Positions 1 to 5,500 of a stretch of 5,500 bases of DNA are shown here, one piece after another (positions within the stretch are counted from its first letter, which is position 1; the number at the start of each line of letters is the position of its first letter). The notes under the pieces were generated by a model. It made no database searches. It saw only the letters and a program-made list of their open reading frames with translations, and was not told the DNA's origin. The translations under genes and the position numbers were made by a program. The DNA comes from Thermogutta sp. Its GTDB lineage: Bacteria > Planctomycetota > Planctomycetia > Pirellulales > Thermoguttaceae. The stretch is from positions 1-5,500 of the forward strand of contig NZ_JACIYL010000243.1 of NCBI RefSeq assembly GCF_014359955.1. The letters run 5' to 3'.

Positions 1-93
1 GGACCAGAGGTGTACTTTTCGCGGACACTCAATCCGGCTGCCAGAGCCGAGCGGGCACGTGCCTGCCGTGAAGAACTCAAGAAACCCGAATAG
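1..93 (+). CDS. C-terminal end of an unidentified protein (5' end outside the window)
   Basis: Frame 1 is open from the first base and ends at TAG (91-93), leaving about 30 residues. The tail is rich in Ala, Arg, Glu and Lys and ends in CREELKKPE, which reads like a charged C-terminal helix. Frame 2 is also open, to about position 109, but its translation is rich in Pro, Arg and Asn and looks less natural. Frame 3 closes at about position 71. The fragment is too short to assign a family or function. It lies on the same strand as the downstream genes, but a gap of more than 700 bases makes a shared transcript unlikely. A perfect 10-base palindrome, GGCACGTGCC, lies inside it at 54-63. It probably arises by chance from the Ala and Arg codons. 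Confidence 0.5.
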   Translation, partial: GPEVYFSRTLNPAARAERARACREELKKPE

Positions 94-217
94 GGTAAGA
101 CCGCCGCTATAACAGTGCCCGCATGACCGCGACCGGTGACTGGGCTACACTCACGGCCAGTCTGCATATGACTTCGATAATCACAGGCGTGTCCCCAGCC
201 TCTTTCTTTGGTAAATG

Positions 218-258
218 TCAAAGGCGACTTTCCGGCCGGCGAAATAACGTGCCTTTGA
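218..258. repeat. Inverted repeat, possible RNA hairpin
   Basis: TCAAAGGC (218-225) is exactly complementary to GCCTTTGA (251-258). Between them, TTTC (229-232) can pair with GAAA (241-244), and the centre holds the palindrome CCGGCCGG (232-239). The whole could fold as a two-part stem. No T run follows, so it is not a standard terminator. It could be an RNA structure, a protein-binding dyad or chance. Confidence 0.35.
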
Positions 259-370
259 ATAGTGATGTAAAGAAGTAATGGTTCGAAGATGTTAGAAAAA
301 GACCTGAACGACTATCCTAACGAATGACCCGGAGTATCTCTTTTCTACCAGAAGTGACGTGAGAACAGGA

Positions 371-393
371 GACAATAACGCAACGCTATTGTC
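371..393. repeat. Imperfect inverted repeat, hairpin with 3-base loop
   Basis: GACAATAACG (371-380) pairs with CGCTATTGTC (384-393) around the loop CAA. Nine of the ten positions are complementary, with one A-C mismatch at 378/386. No T run follows. The symmetry would suit an operator or a small RNA stem, but no transcript start or neighbouring regulator supports either role. Confidence 0.4.
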
Positions 394-463
394 CAGCCTG
401 CTCGGCAGCATGAGTTGCTTCCTAACCTGACTAAGGCTGCAGCGGCAGAGCAGATTCAGCTTC

Positions 464-503
464 ACGTAAAGCTTACCCTCGCAAGTGTTGCTTGTGATTA
501 CGT
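464..503. repeat. Two-part inverted repeat with one-sided bulge
   Basis: ACGTAA (464-469) is complementary to TTACGT (498-503). Immediately inside the 3' arm, TCGCAAG (479-485) pairs with CTTGTGA (491-497), with one G-U pair and loop TGTTG. The fold would be a stem of 13 base pairs with a 9-base bulge (470-478) on the 5' side only. That is more structure than most hairpins in this gap. The function is unknown, and chance cannot be excluded. Confidence 0.35.
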
Positions 504-626
504 TGTCACTTCGACGCTCTATTGTGTGATGTGACCTGCCATTTCACTGTGCCTGCCACATTGAGGAGAGGATCCAGGCGATTCCCACGACGGTGTGTGA
601 CCATGGCGGTGCGAATACACAGTCGC

Positions 627-632
627 TATAAT
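627..632 (+). promoter_or_regulatory. Consensus -10 box TATAAT without a clear -35
   Basis: TATAAT is a perfect sigma70-type -10 hexamer. The bases 16-18 upstream (around 603-610, ATGGCGGT) do not resemble TTGACA, and there is no TGn extension, so promoter activity is uncertain. If active, transcription would start near 639. It would reach the hairpin and T run at 691-709 after about 70 bases, which would make a very short RNA. Confidence 0.35.
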
Positions 633-690
633 ACGACGGCAGACTGGCCACGGACCCAGGTTGGGAAGGCAGAACGGGACGGCGCGCAAC

Positions 691-709
691 GCCCCGATGG
701 GGCCTTTTT
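691..709 (+). terminator. Candidate intrinsic terminator
   Basis: GCCCC (691-695) and GGGGC (699-703) form an all-GC five-base-pair stem with loop GAT. They are followed by C and five T (704-709). This is the standard layout of a rho-independent terminator for + strand transcripts, though the stem is short. The left arm can alternatively be captured by GGCG (681-684) pairing with CGCC (690-693), which would break the hairpin. It lies about 150 bases before the GH2 gene and would insulate that gene from upstream reading. Confidence 0.55.
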
Positions 710-760
710 CCGACTGCATGACCGCACCGCTAAACGGACCGGCTTATAAGGGCTGCAGGG

Positions 761-789
761 TTGACAGGCTGACAAGCCCGGGTTACAGT
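761..789 (+). promoter_or_regulatory. Probable sigma70-like promoter of the GH2 gene
   Basis: TTGACA (761-766) is a perfect -35 hexamer. After a 17-base spacer comes TACAGT (784-789), matching four of six positions of the -10 consensus. Transcription would start near 796, giving a leader of about 60 bases. The spacer holds a perfect dyad, GGCT-GACA-AGCC (767-778), and TGACA recurs at 762-766 and 770-774. Either could be a regulator site overlapping the promoter, but no regulator gene is visible. Confidence 0.45.
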
Positions 790-856
790 CGTCCCATATT
801 AAATTTGTGATGCAAACGTGAGGTGTTACGGTCTTGGTTCTGAGGCGTATTGAACA

Positions 857-3415
857 ATGAGTTTAAAATCAACACATCTGCTTCCGTTGAGATCCTCTTA
901 CCAATGGCTCGCAATCGTCTTATTTTTGATCTGCTCTCCGTTGGCGTCTATCAGTTGGGGCGAGGTCCAGGGAAACAAGCCGGACCTGTGCTGGACGCTT
1001 GATCTAACGGGATACCGATGGCAAATGGAGGGTATTCGCCCCGGACAGGGTGAAATAGAGGGCTTTTACCAGCACACGTCAGAGACGGCGAGCAGTACAT
1101 TCAACTGGAATGGAGCAAAAGTGCCAGGCGACGTCTATACGGACCTTTGGCGGGCAGGAGTCATTGATGATCCTCATTTTGGCCGAAACGGTATGAAGGC
1201 CAAATGGGTGATGGAATATGAGTGGTGGTACCGGACATATTTTGCGATTCCGCAACGATTGCCCGGCCAGCATTTTCGCGTCGTTTTTGATGGGGTGGAT
1301 TATTCGTGCGATGTCTGGGTTAATGGTCATTATTTAGGCAAGCACGAAGGGATGGGGTCGCAGTTCGCGTTTGATATTACGGATATTGTTTATTCAGGCC
1401 CACAGGCTAGCCATAACAGCCTCGTCGTCAGATTGAATCCTCCTCCGCGGATGTACAACCGGGTGGCTGGTCGGAAGTTCGCGTGGCAGGGCGACTATTG
1501 GCGAACTCTCGTGCCGATGGGAATCTGGCAACCAGTACGAGTCTCAGCGAGCGGTGCCAAGTCAATTGCGGACGTCTATCCTCAATCCCAAATTCATGAG
1601 GACAGGTCAGCCACCGTACGGCTGGATATCTCGCTTGCCCATCACGCCCAAACATCACAGCGACTAAAGCTCCGGGCAAAGTTAAAGGGTGCCAACTTTG
1701 ATGGACCGGTGTATGAGACCGAGGCGGATGTGGAGGGAGATCGTGGCCAGTTGGTCTTTCACGTGCCGAATGCACGTTTGTGGTGGCCGTGGGATCTTGG
1801 GAAACCCTACCTGTACCAAGCTGAGATCGTACTGGTCACCGATGATGGACAGGTGTGGGATCGTGTCACCACCCGCCTGGGCATCCGCGAAATTCGCATG
1901 CAACGGAATCCCGGATACGACGAGAATGAAGTGAAATATCCCTGGACAATGGTGATCAACGGAAAGCCGATCTTTCTTCGCTCCGCATGCTGGGGGGGAC
2001 CGCCGGATATCTTCTATGGACGGAACAGTCCCGAGAAGTATCGCCGGCTTATTGAATTGGCACGGCAAGCAAACCTGAATAATCTGCGCATCTTTGGTTG
2101 GCATCCTACAGAGATACAGCTTTTTTATGATCTATGCGATGAATACGGGATTACGGTATGGCAGGATATTATTCCCATTGCGTCGGTTGCCTTGCCTCAG
2201 GATCCGGCGTTCCGCGATGCGACCTATGCGGAGGCGATCGCAGTCCTCAAGCGATTACGGCGGCATCCCTGTGTCGTTCTCCTGGAGGGCGGGGAGGAGT
2301 CTTTCTACGGCAAGGAGGGACTGGAATATAACGCGAGATTTCTCACGGGGCTTGGCGACGCTATTCGGCCATATACCAATCTCCCGTATGTTCCGACATC
2401 GCCTCTGAACTGGCCGCCGATTATCCATCAGCTCGGATTGGGCGGTCCCAAGGATAGTGCCCACACGCACAAGCTATTTTATTCGATTGGGGCCGTGCTC
2501 ATGGAGGACGATATACCGCGATGGGACTATGCTGTCATTCCCGAGTTCGCGATAAGCTCCTGTCCGAATGTGGAAAGTATTGAACGCTTCATACCGCGAG
2601 ACGAAATCTGGCCGCCCGGACCGAGTTGGGGCTATCACTGGGCCGATCTGGACGTGATGCGCTCGCTGAATCTCCAGGTGTTCGGTGACGAGCGGACACG
2701 GTCGCTTGAGGAGTTTGTTGCCGCGACCCAAATTGCACAGGGAACAATTTTTCAGTTCGGCATCGAGCATCAGCGGCGGCGAAAGCCGAAATCTTCAGCT
2801 ATTTCTATTTGTCACTTTATAACCTATGCGCCAGACTTTAAATGGGGAATTGTTGACTACTTTCAAACACCAAAACGATCGTTCGATTTTGTGCGACGTG
2901 CCTACCAACCCCTTTTAGTCTCCGTCCAATACAATAAACGACGCTGGCTGCCCGGGGAAGAGTTTTCCGGAACCCTGTGGATCGTCAACGACTTTGCGCG
3001 CGACTTTGGTCCGTGCCAGTTGAACGTGAGAATTACCGGTGCGGACGGGTCGGAATGGCTGCGAAATTCTTTGGCCGTTGGTCACATTCCAGCCAGCAGT
3101 TCCCAGGCTGTGGGAGACGTGAAATGTACGGTACGTGGGCGGATCGGGGAATCTTTTCGGATAGAGGTTGAAATAATGGCCGCGGATAAAAGCGTGCTTT
3201 CGAAGAATTATTACGACCTTCTTGTTGGCGATCAGGAGAAAGCACGCGAACAGTGTGCGGAGTTCTCTGCACACTTGCGTGCGATCAAAGAGCGGTTTCT
3301 ACCTGCTGATTATTACCGGTTCTATCCGGATTTAGTCGGGCCGAATGCCGCGGACAGGATCGGTGACGCACCAGCCAGAGCCTCCTTTTCAACGGCGACA
3401 GAAGGAACCGAGTGA
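857..3415 (+). CDS. Exported glycoside hydrolase family 2 protein, beta-mannosidase-like
   Basis: Predicted retaining exo-glycosidase that removes a terminal beta-linked sugar, probably mannose or a related sugar, outside the cytoplasm. At 852 residues it fits the usual size of GH2 beta-mannosidases. Residues 1 to about 35 form a signal peptide with hydrophobic core WLAIVLFLI. A jelly-roll sugar-binding domain follows (about 80-230; WWYR at 123-126, VWVNG at 153-157, GIWQPVRV at 222-229). Next come an Ig-like domain (about 235-345), a TIM barrel (about 350-690) and a C-terminal Ig-like domain. VWQD (434-437) matches the beta-mannosidase barrel. HPCVVLLEGGEE (470-481) aligns with the acid/base segment, giving Glu481. 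IPEFAISSCPNVESIERFIP (561-580) contains the likely nucleophile Glu563. Oddities: the Asn expected before the acid/base is Glu480, and the usual W-Q-x-N-D-x-W-P motif reads C-H-F-I-T-Y-A-P (652-659). The Shine-Dalgarno is weak (TGAGG, 841-845). The signal peptide starts right at this ATG, which supports the start. Family confident; substrate not. Confidence 0.9.
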   Translation: MSLKSTHLLPLRSSYQWLAIVLFLICSPLASISWGEVQGNKPDLCWTLDLTGYRWQMEGIRPGQGEIEGFYQHTSETASSTFNWNGAKVPGDVYTDLWRAGVIDDPHFGRNGMKAKWVMEYEWWYRTYFAIPQRLPGQHFRVVFDGVDYSCDVWVNGHYLGKHEGMGSQFAFDITDIVYSGPQASHNSLVVRLNPPPRMYNRVAGRKFAWQGDYWRTLVPMGIWQPVRVSASGAKSIADVYPQSQIHEDRSATVRLDISLAHHAQTSQRLKLRAKLKGANFDGPVYETEADVEGDRGQLVFHVPNARLWWPWDLGKPYLYQAEIVLVTDDGQVWDRVTTRLGIREIRMQRNPGYDENEVKYPWTMVINGKPIFLRSACWGGPPDIFYGRNSPEKYRRLIELARQANLNNLRIFGWHPTEIQLFYDLCDEYGITVWQDIIPIASVALPQDPAFRDATYAEAIAVLKRLRRHPCVVLLEGGEESFYGKEGLEYNARFLTGLGDAIRPYTNLPYVPTSPLNWPPIIHQLGLGGPKDSAHTHKLFYSIGAVLMEDDIPRWDYAVIPEFAISSCPNVESIERFIPRDEIWPPGPSWGYHWADLDVMRSLNLQVFGDERTRSLEEFVAATQIAQGTIFQFGIEHQRRRKPKSSAISICHFITYAPDFKWGIVDYFQTPKRSFDFVRRAYQPLLVSVQYNKRRWLPGEEFSGTLWIVNDFARDFGPCQLNVRITGADGSEWLRNSLAVGHIPASSSQAVGDVKCTVRGRIGESFRIEVEIMAADKSVLSKNYYDLLVGDQEKAREQCAEFSAHLRAIKERFLPADYYRFYPDLVGPNAADRIGDAPARASFSTATEGTE

Positions 3416-3756
3416 CGAGGTTGACACGACAGACGGGTTTTTTGGTGACAACCCCAAAAGACAGGATACCTTTTAATCGGCAGGAACGTATCGGGACCGG
3501 GGCTCGCTGTACCCGGGAATACGTGTTGCATTCATGTTGCAGCCCGGCCCGTGCGGGCGTCATGCCTAGGAGGTACCAGCAGCGTTTCGGGCACGAGACC
3601 GATCCCCGGTATGATGCTCAAGATCCCGTCGCCGGGCTGCCGACCTGGGAAATCACGATTGCCAATTTTCTTTCAGCGGTTGGTTGCGTCGCCGACACCG
3701 TCGGCAAATGGTATTTCGGGGAGCGCCGCACTTTGCGTCTGAATATTCTGAATTGA
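3412..3756 (+). CDS. Doubtful 114-residue hypothetical protein overlapping the GH2 stop
   Basis: This frame begins with GTG in a GTGA overlap with the GH2 stop codon. It is preceded by GAAGGA (3401-3406) at a spacing of five bases, the usual arrangement for translational coupling. The product has no signal peptide, no clear hydrophobic segment and no motif I recognise. It is rich in Arg and has four scattered Cys. It also contains a tandem AGG AGG codon pair and runs over a perfect GC hairpin (3691-3705), neither typical of a well-expressed gene. The second half (about residues 70-114, from PVAGLPTWEITIANFLSAV onward) looks more protein-like than the first. The arrangement at the start is real, but the coding content is unconvincing, so this may be an accidental open frame. 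Confidence 0.2.
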   Translation: MTRLTRQTGFLVTTPKDRIPFNRQERIGTGARCTREYVLHSCCSPARAGVMPRRYQQRFGHETDPRYDAQDPVAGLPTWEITIANFLSAVGCVADTVGKWYFGERRTLRLNILN

Positions 3757-3824
3757 ACCGCACTGCAGAAAATCTGCGGGCAGGTGATGCGGGCGGAGAT
3801 GAAGGCCATAGACTCGCCGTCTGG

Positions 3825-3852
3825 TTGAGATTTCAAACGAGGGGACTATAAA
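3825..3852 (+). promoter_or_regulatory. Probable sigma70-like promoter of the second large gene
   Basis: TTGAGA (3825-3830) and TATAAA (3847-3852) each match five of six consensus positions, with a 16-base spacer. Transcription would start near 3859, leaving an untranslated leader of about 130 bases before the preferred GTG start at 3988. A 13-codon frame starts at ATG 3864 and ends at TAG 3905, almost at the predicted 5' end. It could be a leader peptide, but nothing supports its translation. Confidence 0.5.
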
Positions 3853-3974
3853 CTGCGCCGCCCATGGCGATTGAAACGACAGAGGCCTCCGGTGCGATGG
3901 AGTAGCAATTCGGTCCACGTGCTTTCTTTAGTCGCTGTGATTGAGTTCAACCAGTTCAGCCGGTGGGTGCACGA

Positions 3975-3979
3975 AAGGA
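3975..3979 (+). promoter_or_regulatory. Ribosome binding site deciding the start at GTG 3988
   Basis: AAGGA lies eight bases upstream of GTG 3988, an ideal spacing, and the flanking bases (AAAGGAAGAAG) are purine-rich. The longest open frame starts at TTG 3871, but that codon has no such site and would lie only about 12 bases from the predicted transcript start. The 39 extra residues it would add contain no recognisable domain. They would also bury the signal peptide that begins right after GTG 3988. Confidence 0.65.
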
Positions 3980-3987
3980 AGAAGTGC

Positions 3988-5469
3988 GTGATTAGTGCCA
4001 GAATAATTATTCGTAGTCTGCCGCTTGTCGCGGCGTTGTGGAGTGTCTGGATTGCGTGCGCCCGAGCTGGTGAAGGATCGCGACCAAGTGGCGAGATGGA
4101 GGCGTCGCCTGTTTTCGCTGTGCGCACGCTCTATGCCCCCGGGCATTTCGGCAACAGTTATGAAGTGCTGGGCGACAACGAGATGCGGGAAATCCTCCAG
4201 GAGGCACGGTTCTGGGGATTCAATCGCTATGCCGACTGGTTTGACATGGAGGACTGCTCGGACCCGTTTTCCGGGAAAAGAGAGTATCAACTGGGGCATG
4301 CTTTGTGGGAGCGAAAAAAGGCACACTTCCTTGCCGGCCAAAAATTGGGGTTGGCGTGCGACCTGGTCATTACACCCAATCACGTCTATGTGAACCAGTG
4401 CCGTGCAGATTGGTTGGCCACCACGAACGAGAAAATTTTCGGGCAGCTCGTTTGTCCTTCCATTCCGGAAGCGCGGGCAGTCATTCTTCGGAACTACGAA
4501 AACCTTTTTGCCGACCTGGCGGCCAGTGGTGTGCGTCTTTCGGCACTGGTTGCAGCACCTTACGATTTCGGCGGCTGTGCCTGTGAGAAGTGTCGTCCGT
4601 GGATTCTCACGTTCGCGCAGTTATCTCGAGAGATTTACGAGATTGGCCGTAAGTACTATCCAAAACTGAGGATGGAGATGATTGGCTGGTGGTGGCAGCC
4701 GGAGGAACATGAATTATTCGCGACCTGGTGCGAGGAACACCATCCAGGATGGGTTGAGCAGATGTTCCTTCACATCCCATACGGGCAGACCGATGTGGCC
4801 TCCGTCCCACTGCCTGAGGGCTGTGCGCGCTCGGCGTTTGTTCATATTGGTTACGCCGACCAGGCAACTCCCCGGGATGTCTACGGCCACCTCGGTCCGG
4901 TGATTGCCCCAGCGCGGTTGGAAAAAACAGTTCATGACCTGGCTCGCCACGGCTGCCCTGGCGTGATGGCCTACTCGGAAGGCGTTTTTGACGACGTCAA
5001 CAAGGCGATTCTCGCGGGTTTGGCAAGTGGTCGGTATTCCTCCACGGATGAAGTGTTACGGGAATATGCCGTGCGTTATCTTGGCGCCAGCAACGAGAAT
5101 GCCGCAGAATGGGTCGCCTGGCTGAAGCTGTGGGGACGTCCGTTTGAGGTGGATGCTGCGGCGGCCGAGAAATCTTTGGAAAAGATGTTGCCCCCGTGCG
5201 GAACGGGAAATTGGCGAGCGATTCAGTGGTGGTACAAGTGCGAACTCCTCAAATACCACCACGAGGTGATGAGAGAAAGGGAGTGGACGGCAGAACGTAT
5301 CGCGGCGGCCGAACATTTCTTCGCAGTTCAGGAAGAACTTCAGCGCAAAGTGTGGGGGCTGGGGCCATTGCGGCATATTTTTGCCCGCCGCTTCACGCCG
5401 TTACCCTGGTATGGCAGTTGGGCAGAGTTTCGAAAAAAGCGAGCTTCTGCCATTTCTGATCAGCAATAA
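3988..5469 (+). CDS. Exported protein of unassigned family, likely TIM-barrel glycosidase-like
   Basis: From GTG 3988 the product is 493 residues; from TTG 3871 it would be 532. Residues 1 to about 27 are a signal peptide: positive start, core LPLVAALWSVWIA, likely cleavage after ARA. I do not recognise the exact family. The pattern of short strands alternating with helices resembles (beta/alpha)8 glycosidases. Notable segments, numbered from GTG, are FWGFNRYADWFDMED (75-89), the motif YDFGGCACEKCRP (192-204) with Cys197, Cys199 and Cys202, a Trp-rich IGWWWQPEEHE (232-242), and MAYSEGVFDDVN (327-338) with Glu331. A similar G-C-x-C-x-x-C stretch occurs in several barrel enzymes acting on amino sugars or uronic acids, where the Cys help bind metal or shape a loop. 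Asp193, Glu331 or the Glu240-Glu241 pair could be catalytic; this is inference. The last 130 residues are mostly helical. It may act on the same glycan as the GH2 protein. Export is well supported; enzymatic function is only probable. Confidence 0.8.
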   Translation: MISARIIIRSLPLVAALWSVWIACARAGEGSRPSGEMEASPVFAVRTLYAPGHFGNSYEVLGDNEMREILQEARFWGFNRYADWFDMEDCSDPFSGKREYQLGHALWERKKAHFLAGQKLGLACDLVITPNHVYVNQCRADWLATTNEKIFGQLVCPSIPEARAVILRNYENLFADLAASGVRLSALVAAPYDFGGCACEKCRPWILTFAQLSREIYEIGRKYYPKLRMEMIGWWWQPEEHELFATWCEEHHPGWVEQMFLHIPYGQTDVASVPLPEGCARSAFVHIGYADQATPRDVYGHLGPVIAPARLEKTVHDLARHGCPGVMAYSEGVFDDVNKAILAGLASGRYSSTDEVLREYAVRYLGASNENAAEWVAWLKLWGRPFEVDAAAAEKSLEKMLPPCGTGNWRAIQWWYKCELLKYHHEVMREREWTAERIAAAEHFFAVQEELQRKVWGLGPLRHIFARRFTPLPWYGSWAEFRKKRASAISDQQ

Positions 5470-5500
5470 GGCCGATCGTGCAAAACAGTCCGATGAAACC

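Larger units (their letters stand above)
94..760. other. Long intergenic region without a convincing protein gene
   Basis: Both strands were read. The only open frames longer than about 60 codons here lie at 519-749. They have no ribosome binding site, have unnatural composition, and run through the hairpin and T run at 691-709. The region does contain several inverted repeats (218-258, 371-393, 464-503), a consensus -10 box at 627-632 and a terminator-like hairpin at 691-709. A short direct repeat, CCTGCCA, occurs at 535-541 and 552-558, each copy preceded by GTG. No tRNA, tmRNA, RNase P RNA or SRP RNA signature was recognised. The stretch may hold small RNA genes or simply be the spacer between unrelated genes. 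Confidence 0.55.
3416..3987. other. Gap of 572 bases between the two large genes
   Basis: Apart from the doubtful frame at 3412-3756, no good gene is seen on either strand. Three hairpins are visible: GCCC-GTGC-GGGC (3547-3558), the perfect GCCGAC-ACC-GTCGGC (3691-3705), and CTGCAGA-AAA-TCTGCGG (3763-3779, one G-U pair). None is followed by a T run, so none is a clear terminator for the GH2 gene. A T run at 3438-3443 has no stem directly before it. The last 160 bases hold the promoter and leader of the downstream gene. Confidence 0.5.

Noticed and set aside
283..295. GGTTCGAAG, resembling the T arm of a tRNA
   Set aside because: The flanking bases do not form the T stem, and no acceptor, D or anticodon arm can be found nearby.
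640..710. Possible signal recognition particle RNA, because AGGTTGGGAAGGCAG resembles the conserved domain around the GGAA tetraloop
   Set aside because: The GGAA is not closed by a proper stem and the AGCAG side of the conserved internal loop is missing.
519..749. Open frames of 66 codons on the - strand and 75 codons on the + strand, the latter including an internal ATG at 603
   Set aside because: No ribosome binding site, unnatural composition rich in Arg and Thr, and overlap with the -10 box and terminator-like hairpin, which explain the sequence better.
1428..2104. Antisense frames of 115 and 140 codons inside the GH2 gene
   Set aside because: They lie opposite a clearly conserved coding region and show no motif or start signal of their own.
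3421..3450. Perfect -35 TTGACA just after the GH2 gene
   Set aside because: No -10-like hexamer lies 16-18 bases downstream (GGTGAC, GTGACA), so it is not called as a promoter.
3437..3461. T run with TTTTGG and CCAAAA arms as a terminator for the GH2 gene
   Set aside because: The stem is weak and AT-rich, and the T run precedes the loop instead of following the stem, so it does not fit an intrinsic terminator on the + strand.
3568..3574. Perfect Shine-Dalgarno AGGAGGT
   Set aside because: No ATG, GTG or TTG lies at a usable distance downstream, so it does not start a gene.
3928..4383. Antisense frame of 151 codons at the start of the second gene
   Set aside because: It mirrors the codon pattern of the + strand gene, which has a signal peptide and ribosome binding site. 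The antisense product has no recognisable feature.

Overview
The window looks like part of a moderate-GC bacterial genome, most plausibly a planctomycete or a similar polysaccharide-degrading bacterium. This guess rests on three things: two exported carbohydrate-active-type proteins side by side, unusually long gaps between genes, and weak or variable Shine-Dalgarno sites with a GTG start. No rRNA or other taxonomic marker is present, so the assignment is an inference. All supported genes are on the + strand. I see no CRISPR array, tRNA, insertion sequence or phage gene. Layout: (1) Positions 1-93 look like the last 30 codons of a gene that begins outside the window. (2) Positions 94-760 form a long gap with no convincing protein gene. 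It holds several inverted repeats that could fold as RNA, a consensus -10 box (627-632) and, about 60 bases downstream, a GC-rich hairpin followed by a T run (691-709). Together these could delimit a very short transcript. (3) A sigma70-like promoter at 761-789 precedes the main gene at 857-3415, an exported 852-residue glycoside hydrolase family 2 protein of the beta-mannosidase-like type. Both expected catalytic glutamates are visible, but two conserved active-site motifs are altered. (4) A 572-base gap follows. It holds one doubtful 114-codon reading frame that overlaps the GH2 stop codon as GTGA, several small hairpins, and a promoter-like TTGAGA-16-TATAAA at 3825-3852. (5) The second large gene is best read from GTG at 3988 to 5469. 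It encodes a 493-residue exported protein that I cannot assign to a named family. Its sequence style and a Cys-x-Cys-x-x-Cys motif suggest a (beta/alpha)8 glycosidase-like fold. How they may work together: both large products carry signal peptides and would act in the periplasm or outside the cell. The simplest reading is a small glycan-degradation locus. The GH2 enzyme would remove a terminal beta-linked sugar, probably mannose or a mannose-like sugar, and the second protein would act on another linkage of the same glycan. Each gene seems to have its own promoter, so they form a cluster and not a tight operon. No transporter, sulfatase or regulator is visible that would identify the substrate.
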